In this document: piece by piece, positions 6,603-12,050 of the stretch | Position numbering within the stretch: position 1 is the stretch's first letter | Layout of the letters: the number at the start of each line of letters is the position of its first letter | Assembly: GCA_964576715.1 (NCBI GenBank) | Contig: CAZNWE010000104.1 | Coordinates: 1-12,050, forward strand | Reading direction: 5' to 3' | Origin: SLRI01 sp964576715 | Lineage (GTDB): Bacteria; Pseudomonadota; Alphaproteobacteria; Geminicoccales; Geminicoccaceae | Length of the DNA: 12,050 bases | Position numbers and translations under genes: made by a program | The notes under the pieces: model-generated | What the model saw: only the letters and a program-made list of their open reading frames with translations | What the model was told of the DNA's origin: nothing | Databases searched by the model: none

Positions 6603-7023
6603 GATGGCAGCGGCAAATGCGCCGGGAGGCACTGTCGCGACCACAACGCACGTCGATCAGGGGGCTATCGCCCAGTGTGGCGATTTTTCGAGCAGCAGGT
6701 TGAGCAGGCAGGCCATGCCGAAGGCATAGAGGGCGAGGCGCTCGGCAAGGCTGCTCGCCGGGCCGGCCGGCGGCGGTGACCGGCGGATCCGGTCAGGCCG
6801 GCGGCGCCGCTGTTCGCTGCGATCAGGCTGGGAGACTGGCTGCATCGGTCGCTGCCCTGGCTTGGGCTGCCGATCAACGGCGATCGGCACCCGCTAACCC
6901 GGCCCAATGCCGGGACCAGGGCAGAATGGCGCTTTCGCAACGCGACGTTAGGCAGGAGAAAATCCAGGGCGCCCGGGCCCTCGACGACCCGGACATGGCC
7001 ACTTAGCGGCAACAGCGTGGAGC
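6603..7023. other. Intergenic stretch without a convincing gene
   Basis: About 420 nt between the small ORF and the hairpin after the giant nuclease gene. Several overlapping frames are open on both strands, but none has a good ribosome site or a recognisable product. The most protein-like piece is a minus-strand frame at 6657-6890, whose last ~30 residues are hydrophobic ('LAERLALYAFGMACLLNLLL', then a short tail); its N-terminal half is low-complexity Arg/Pro and looks like noise. The promoter of the small ORF and puuD operon should lie here or just downstream, but I cannot point to boxes. Confidence 0.5.
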
Positions 7024-7062
7024 GGCGGCTGCAGCCGGTCTCGGACGCGGACAGCAGCCGCC
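7024..7062 (-). terminator. Hairpin just after the giant nuclease gene, possible terminator
   Basis: GGCGGCTGC (7024-7032) and GCAGCCGCC (7054-7062) form a perfect 9-bp stem with a 21-nt loop, starting 7 nt after the minus-strand stop codon at 7070-7072. Its position suits a transcript end, but no U-tract follows, so it may instead be an mRNA-stabilising 3' hairpin or need Rho. Confidence 0.35.
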
Positions 7063-7069
7063 TGATTGG

Positions 7070-10000
7070 TCAGGTGACGACCGGCTCGTCGATGATCATC
7101 ACTTCGACGGCGGCCGGATTTCCCGCCGGCGCCCCCAAGGGCTCGACAGGTTCGGCAGGGATGGGCTCGTCGAGCCCCGGCGCGGGTCCATCAAGCAAGG
7201 CGAGCGGGATGTCGCCGAGATCGAGGAGATCGGCCATTACCAAGCCCGGCTGCAGCACCGTGTCCTCGGCCACCTCGTCCAGGTTCTGGATCCGCCGGTC
7301 CTCGGCCGCCGGGGTCTCCGGCTGGTTGAACGGCTGGTCAGTAAAGGCCGCCGCCAGGAGCTCGGCCAGGGCATCCTGCTCGCTGCCGTCGGCGGCGAAG
7401 GTGGCGGCCCCGGTGCGCGGGGCGTCGTCCGGCTGGAGGAGCTGGACCACCTCGAGGGCGAGCTCCGGGAACGGAAAGCCGTCGCCGCCATTGGCGAGGA
7501 AGTCGAGGGTCACGACCTTGACCGTGCCCGCGGGATCGCCGACCAGCAAGCCGTTCTCGACCACGACGTCGATGACCGCACCGCTCTCGTCGGTGATCGC
7601 CATGGACTGCAGCCGGCTGCCTTCCTCCTGGTCGGTATCGAAGCTGAAGGCGAGGCCGCCGACTTGCGGGAAACGGCCTGGAGTGGCGCCGGGACCGCTT
7701 TCCGCCAGGCTGTGCTCGATGATCTCGACCAGGCCCTCGCGGGTCAGCGTCACAACCGACAGGCCGTTGTTGAAGCGCAGCGCATTGTCGATGTCGAGCT
7801 CGGAGACTTGGCCCTCCTCCTTGCCCGAGAGCGGGTTGGCGGCAGGCGGCAGCGGCGTGCCGTCGATGGCGAAGGTGCCGATCTCGGCCCGGATGCCGCC
7901 GCCGTTCTTGAGCGACACCATGACCTCGGGATCGATCGCCTTCGCCAGTGCCAGATTGGCGTCGGCCGTCAGGTTGCCGAGATTGGTCTCCTCGCTGCGC
8001 ACCAGCTCGCGCCGCCCCTCGAGGAAGACCTCGGTGGCGCCGAAGACGTTGCTGTCCGACGCGATCACTACGCTCCCGATCGCCTCGGTGAGCGAAGCGA
8101 CGAGCTCGGCCCGGTCGCCGGGCTCGCCACCGTCGAGCGCATCGACCACCTCCGGCAGCGACGCGAACGCACCGCTCTCCTCTTGATCGACGCTCTCGGG
8201 GATCACCCGTCCTGCGGCATCGAACTCGACCACCAGCCGGGCGAGATACTCGTATTCGCCCCGCGCCCCGATGATCAGCGCCGGATCGCCGTCGGCGTTC
8301 TGGGTGACCAGCGGCAACGGCTGCTCGGGGGCGGTGTCCTCCGGGCGCAAAATATCGCCCTCGTTGGCGAAGAGCACGTCCGAGCCGCCGGCGAGGACGA
8401 TGTCGACCCCCTGCAAGAGGCCGATCAGCTCCTGCTCGAGCGGCAACTGCTGCAGGTGGGTCGCGAGGATGATCTTGTTCACCCCTTGCGCCATGACGTC
8501 ATCGATTACCGGCTGCAGGATCTCCGCGAGCGCCGGCATGTCGTTGACACCGGCGGGCTCGGTGACCGCGACGGAGCCCGGCGAGCTGATGGTCTCGAGG
8601 ATCTGCGTGGTCGCCCCGACGATGCCGATCTTCTCGCCACCCTTCTCGGCGATCGCGGCATTGGCGATGCGCAGGGTCTCGCCCTGGGATTCGAGCGTGA
8701 AGGCTTTAGTGGAGAGTACCTCCTCGGTGAACAGATCGCCGACGATGCTGTCCTGCCACTCGAGATTGGCCGAGAGGTAGGGGAATTGCGGGCCGGGATA
8801 GCCGCCCTCGTCGGGCCGCACATAGCCCTCGAAGCCGGCGTCGCCGGCGTCGAATTCGTGGTTGCCGGTGGCCGAGGCGTCGAAGGCGAGCGCATTCATG
8901 ATGGTCATGTCGATGCGACCCTTGTCGCTCTCGACCTCGATCGACGGGTCATCCAAGAGCTCGCGGTAGACCTCGGTCAGCACGCCGTCGAGCGTCGGAT
9001 CGGTGGCAGCGTTGAAGAACGGCCCCGGAATGACGTTGTCGCCGGCCGAGAGGGTCAGCGTCGGCAGGTCGGTCGCTTCCTGGAAATACTCGACCAGGCG
9101 AGCGAAGAGCGGCGCGTTCTCGATCGCCTCGACCCCGCCCTCGAGGTCGGAAGCGGCCAGGATCTGCAGCTTGAAGGGCTCGGCCGGCTCGTCGAGCTGG
9201 TAGAGGGTCGTGGTGCCGGATATCTCGTGGGTGACGACGAGCAGCGGTGCGCCGTTCGGGCTGTCCATGGCGTCGATGTAGATCAGCCCCTCGGGGCTGA
9301 TGTCGCCGGCCTCGAGCGTGCCGTCCTCGCCCTCGGGGTTGCGGCTATTGACGTAGCCCTTGAAGACCGGGGCGGTCGGATCGCTCAGCTCGAAGAGCGC
9401 GAAGCCGCCGGCGCGCTCGAGGCCGACCGCCACATAGGGCGCGCCGTCCCGGGAGAAGGTGACGAGGCCTTCGGGCTCCGGCCCCTTGTTGTCGCTGCGC
9501 GTGTCGAAGCTGTCGTTGCCGTCGTTGGCATTGTGGAACACCGGCAGCTGGCTGGCGACGATCTGCTCGAGCAGGTCGCCGCTGTCGTAGACCTGGTTGC
9601 CGTTGGCATCGAGGATGGTGAACGAGCGGCCGCCATAGCTGAAGAGCTGGTCGAAATCGCCGTCGCCGTCCGGATCGCCGTCGATCGTCGAGACGTCGAG
9701 CCGGCCGAGATTCTCGTCGGCTTGCAACGCCTCGGCGTCCGGGAAGGCGTCCGGATCGAGCGTCAAGTCCTTGACCCGCTCGTCCTCGTCGCGGGCGTCG
9801 CCCTCGTTGGCGGTGACGAAATAAGTCTCGCCATCGACCTCGAACGAGCCGATCGCATCCGGCATGAAGAGGCCGAAGACCGGCCAGTTGGCGATGTTGA
9901 TCCCGCCGTCGCGATCGCTGGCGTCGAGGCCGTTGCCGGTGAGTTCGTGGTCCTTGGCGCCGAGCGGCAGGATGTCGGTGACGCGCATCGTCCCGAGATC

Positions 10001-12050
10001 GAGCTTGGCGACAGCGTTGTTCTCCTGCAGCGTCACCATCGCGATCGTGCTGTCGGGCGAGACGGCGATGTACTCGGGCTCGAAATCCTGGCTCGCCGAA
10101 CGATCCGGGAAGATGCGCACACCGCGCTCGCGCAGTGCTTCCTCGCTGCCGTCGAAGTCGCGGAAATCGATCAGCGTCGACGGCTTGATGAAGCCCGAGA
10201 CGCCCGTGTCGATGACCGAGATCGAGCCTTCAGGGTCGCCCTCGTCGGTGGGCTCGCCCTCGTTGGCGACCAGGACGTAGCGCCCGTCCGGCGTGAAGGT
10301 GACCATGTCGGGCAGCACCCCGGCCTGCGAGCCGCCGACGAGGTTGCCGTCCGTATCGAAGAAGATGATCGAGCCCGGATCGTTGCCGTCCGCGTTCTCC
10401 ACGGTAACGGCGACGAGGCCATCCTTGACCGCGACGCTGTTCAGTCCGGCGCCGAACGGCGTGATATCGATCTGGTCGACCAGCGTCGGCAGCGTCGGAT
10501 CGCTGATATCGACGATGTCGAGCGTCGTCTCGGCCCCGTTGGTGATGAACAGCCGCTGGCTCGCCGGGTCGTGCGCGGTGATCTCGGCCCCCGCGTCGAG
10601 CTGCTCGTCGCCACCGGCGGCGTAGCGGCCGACGACCGGGATCTGGTCGATGCCGAAGTCGAGCCTGGCGAGGATCGGGTCGTGATCGCTGCCGGCGATG
10701 GCGTTGGCGCTGAAGTCGGTGTTGACATGGACGATGTCGACCTCGGCCGAGTTGGCGAGTGCCGGGGAGACCATCAGCCCGTCGAGGATCTGCGAATTGC
10801 CTTCGAAGTTGAAGGTGTAGCGGTCGCCCTGCTGCACCCGGTCGACGAGGTTGGTGAGCCCGGCCTCCTCGATGATGTTCTGCGTGGCGCGGAAGTCGAA
10901 CTCGTTGAAGTCGCCGAGCACGACCAGCTTGGCATTCGGGTTCTCGGCCAGGAGCTCGGCGGCGAAGTCACGGATCACCTCGGCCTGCGCGTCGCGCTGC
11001 TCGGCCGTGTTGTCGAGTGCCGGCTGCTCGCTGCCGAACAGCGGCGGACTGCCGAACTTCGACTTCAGGTGGTTGTTGACGACGAAGACCGTCTCGCCGT
11101 TGAAGGTGAATTCGGCGGCCAGCGACTTCCTGGTACCCTCGCCCCCATCGGCGCTGAACACCGGGTTGGTCGGGTCGACCCGGCCGGGATTGGGATCGAA
11201 GCCATCCGCGGTCAACTCGACGGCCGTCGTCGCGTCGGGCGTGCCGCGCTCGACGAAGTCGACACGCTCGGGGTTGTAGAGATAGCCGACGCGGATATTG
11301 CTGCCGGGCGCACCGCCGTCCTGGTTGTCGAGCGGATCGATCTGGGTGAAGGCGTAGCTCGGGCCACCGGCCTGCTCGATCGCCGCGATCAGTGCGGCGA
11401 AGGTCTGATCGGCAGCGACCGTGCCGTCGTCGGTGGTGCCCGTGTTGTCCTGGATCTCCTGGAGCGCCACGATGTCGGGCGCGTTCAGGTTCTCGACGAT
11501 CTGCCGGGCGAGCCGGGTCAGCTGATCGTCGCTTGACCCGGGCGAGCCGTCGCTCGGGTCGAGGTTCAAGACATTGTAGGTGGCGATCGTCAGCTGGTCG
11601 TCGCCGGCCTCGAGCCGGCTGACCTCGGGGGCGATGTCGTTGGGTGTCACACCCGGCAGGGGTGCCGTGTTCAGGAGCTTGAAGTTGCCGAAGCTGTAAT
11701 CCATCACGCCGACCACCGGCGCTTCGAACTGATCACCGACATCGACTTCAGGGACATCGGTGATCGCGTCGTCGATGTGGATGCGTTCGGGGTTGAAGTC
11801 GCCCTCCTCGATGAAGAGCCCGCCGGCCTCGGTGCGGTTGTCGCTCGTGGCACCACCGTCGCCGATCACCGGGATCTCGCCGAAACGGGAGGTCGGGCCG
11901 ACGGCGACGGCATCCTCGACGGCGACCACCATGCCCTCGACCGATTCGTAGAAGTCGATGGCATCCGTCTCGGGGTCGAACGAGGTCAGGCCGTCGTCGT
12001 CGATCGTCTCGGTCGGCACCGGCCGGCCGTTCTCGCCGAGGATCACCGGC
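7070..12050 (-). CDS. Giant extracellular nuclease / choice-of-anchor I / 5'-nucleotidase fusion, 5' end outside window
   Basis: At least 1658 residues, open to the right edge, so the true start and any signal sequence are missing. Numbering here starts from a GTG at 12046 that is only a reference point. Residues 1-~125 match the region ahead of the nuclease in ExeM/NucH-type enzymes ('FYESVEGMVVAVEDAVAV', 'RIHIDD'). Residues ~152-463 form a DNase I-like EEP domain: 'ATYNVLNL' with Asn158, 'VALQEI' with Glu197, 'NNHLKSK' with His326, 'GDFNEF' with Asp379 and Asn381, and 'SDHDP' with Asp454-His455-Asp456. Residues ~470-950 form a choice-of-anchor I, LVIVD-like beta-propeller ('LDIVDISDPTLP', 'GDPDGDGDFDQLFSYGGRSF'). 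Residues ~958-1285 form a calcineurin-like metallophosphatase with GDN (1002-1004) and GNHEFD (1061-1066). Residues ~1325-1530 form the 5'-nucleotidase C-terminal domain ('RSEETNLGNLTADA', 'NGGGIR', 'LANGGDGFPF'). An acidic, Ala/Leu/Pro-rich tail ends the protein. No cysteine was seen. The likely role is secreted degradation of nucleic acids and dephosphorylation of the resulting nucleotides. Confidence 0.93.
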   Translation of the reverse strand, partial: PVILGENGRPVPTETIDDDGLTSFDPETDAIDFYESVEGMVVAVEDAVAVGPTSRFGEIPVIGDGGATSDNRTEAGGLFIEEGDFNPERIHIDDAITDVPEVDVGDQFEAPVVGVMDYSFGNFKLLNTAPLPGVTPNDIAPEVSRLEAGDDQLTIATYNVLNLDPSDGSPGSSDDQLTRLARQIVENLNAPDIVALQEIQDNTGTTDDGTVAADQTFAALIAAIEQAGGPSYAFTQIDPLDNQDGGAPGSNIRVGYLYNPERVDFVERGTPDATTAVELTADGFDPNPGRVDPTNPVFSADGGEGTRKSLAAEFTFNGETVFVVNNHLKSKFGSPPLFGSEQPALDNTAEQRDAQAEVIRDFAAELLAENPNAKLVVLGDFNEFDFRATQNIIEEAGLTNLVDRVQQGDRYTFNFEGNSQILDGLMVSPALANSAEVDIVHVNTDFSANAIAGSDHDPILARLDFGIDQIPVVGRYAAGGDEQLDAGAEITAHDPASQRLFITNGAETTLDIVDISDPTLPTLVDQIDITPFGAGLNSVAVKDGLVAVTVENADGNDPGSIIFFDTDGNLVGGSQAGVLPDMVTFTPDGRYVLVANEGEPTDEGDPEGSISVIDTGVSGFIKPSTLIDFRDFDGSEEALRERGVRIFPDRSASQDFEPEYIAVSPDSTIAMVTLQENNAVAKLDLGTMRVTDILPLGAKDHELTGNGLDASDRDGGINIANWPVFGLFMPDAIGSFEVDGETYFVTANEGDARDEDERVKDLTLDPDAFPDAEALQADENLGRLDVSTIDGDPDGDGDFDQLFSYGGRSFTILDANGNQVYDSGDLLEQIVASQLPVFHNANDGNDSFDTRSDNKGPEPEGLVTFSRDGAPYVAVGLERAGGFALFELSDPTAPVFKGYVNSRNPEGEDGTLEAGDISPEGLIYIDAMDSPNGAPLLVVTHEISGTTTLYQLDEPAEPFKLQILAASDLEGGVEAIENAPLFARLVEYFQEATDLPTLTLSAGDNVIPGPFFNAATDPTLDGVLTEVYRELLDDPSIEVESDKGRIDMTIMNALAFDASATGNHEFDAGDAGFEGYVRPDEGGYPGPQFPYLSANLEWQDSIVGDLFTEEVLSTKAFTLESQGETLRIANAAIAEKGGEKIGIVGATTQILETISSPGSVAVTEPAGVNDMPALAEILQPVIDDVMAQGVNKIILATHLQQLPLEQELIGLLQGVDIVLAGGSDVLFANEGDILRPEDTAPEQPLPLVTQNADGDPALIIGARGEYEYLARLVVEFDAAGRVIPESVDQEESGAFASLPEVVDALDGGEPGDRAELVASLTEAIGSVVIASDSNVFGATEVFLEGRRELVRSEETNLGNLTADANLALAKAIDPEVMVSLKNGGGIRAEIGTFAIDGTPLPPAANPLSGKEEGQVSELDIDNALRFNNGLSVVTLTREGLVEIIEHSLAESGPGATPGRFPQVGGLAFSFDTDQEEGSRLQSMAITDESGAVIDVVVENGLLVGDPAGTVKVVTLDFLANGGDGFPFPELALEVVQLLQPDDAPRTGAATFAADGSEQDALAELLAAAFTDQPFNQPETPAAEDRRIQNLDEVAEDTVLQPGLVMADLLDLGDIPLALLDGPAPGLDEPIPAEPVEPLGAPAGNPAAVEVMIIDEPVVT

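Noticed and set aside
6667..6688. Small hairpin (ATCGCC / GGCGAT) followed by TTTT on the plus strand
   Set aside because: It looks like a weak terminator, but no plus-strand gene lies upstream for it to end and the stem is only 6 bp.
6665..7012. A minus-strand frame of about 115 codons starting at TTG
   Set aside because: No ribosome site, no family resemblance, and a noisy Ser/Arg/Pro-rich second half; it overlaps another doubtful frame.
9650..9682. Asp/Gly-rich stretch in the giant protein (residues ~789-799) that looks like a dockerin or EF-hand calcium loop
   Set aside because: This D-G-D-rich segment is a usual part of the choice-of-anchor I domain and occurs once, so a separate calcium-binding module is not justified.
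7664..11536. A plus-strand open frame of about 1290 codons opposite the giant nuclease gene
   Set aside because: It is the antisense of a long gene with strong G/C-ending codons, which removes stop codons on the opposite strand. The translation is charged low-complexity sequence with no recognisable domain, while the minus strand has clear nuclease and nucleotidase motifs.

Overview
The window is GC-rich, with strong G/C preference at third codon positions, and its genes look proteobacterial. The gene families, the cytochrome-linked urate oxidase and the giant extracellular nuclease together suggest an alphaproteobacterium, perhaps Rhodospirillales-like. This placement is an inference, because there is no rRNA or other marker gene here. 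I saw no tRNA, rRNA, CRISPR array, insertion sequence or phage gene.

Left part (1-3091). An acyl-CoA synthetase runs off the left edge on the minus strand; only its N-terminal ~203 residues are present. Divergent from it on the plus strand is an AcuI/YhdH-type acrylyl-CoA reductase. Next comes a self-contained cold-shock gene with a candidate promoter, a strong ribosome binding site and a near-perfect intrinsic terminator. A short-chain dehydrogenase/reductase follows, preceded by a long GC-rich inverted repeat.

Middle part (3098-6589, all minus strand). Reading in the direction of transcription there is a small unrecognised 73-residue ORF, then a membrane-bound cytochrome c urate hydroxylase (PuuD), a PfkB-family pseudouridine kinase (PsuK) and a pseudouridine-5'-phosphate glycosidase (PsuG). 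The last three are packed tightly: 31 nt between puuD and psuK, and a 29-nt overlap between psuK and psuG. They look like one operon that joins purine-ring (urate) oxidation to pseudouridine salvage. psuG converges on the SDR gene with only 6 nt between the stop codons.

Right part (6603-12050). After about 470 nt without a convincing gene, one huge minus-strand reading frame fills the rest and runs off the right edge. The visible 1658+ residues contain, in order, the C-terminal part of an ExeM/NucH-type N-terminal region, a DNase I-like endonuclease/exonuclease/phosphatase domain, a choice-of-anchor I beta-propeller-like domain, a divergent metallophosphatase domain, a 5'-nucleotidase C-terminal domain and an acidic tail. 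No cysteine was seen. It is probably a secreted nucleic-acid and nucleotide degrading protein.

Taken together, the right two-thirds reads as a nucleic-acid scavenging neighbourhood. The secreted nuclease/nucleotidase would release nucleosides outside the cell, while PsuK/PsuG and PuuD would deal inside with two products that ordinary salvage cannot use, pseudouridine and urate. The individual family calls are well supported; the combined pathway is inferred from gene order.
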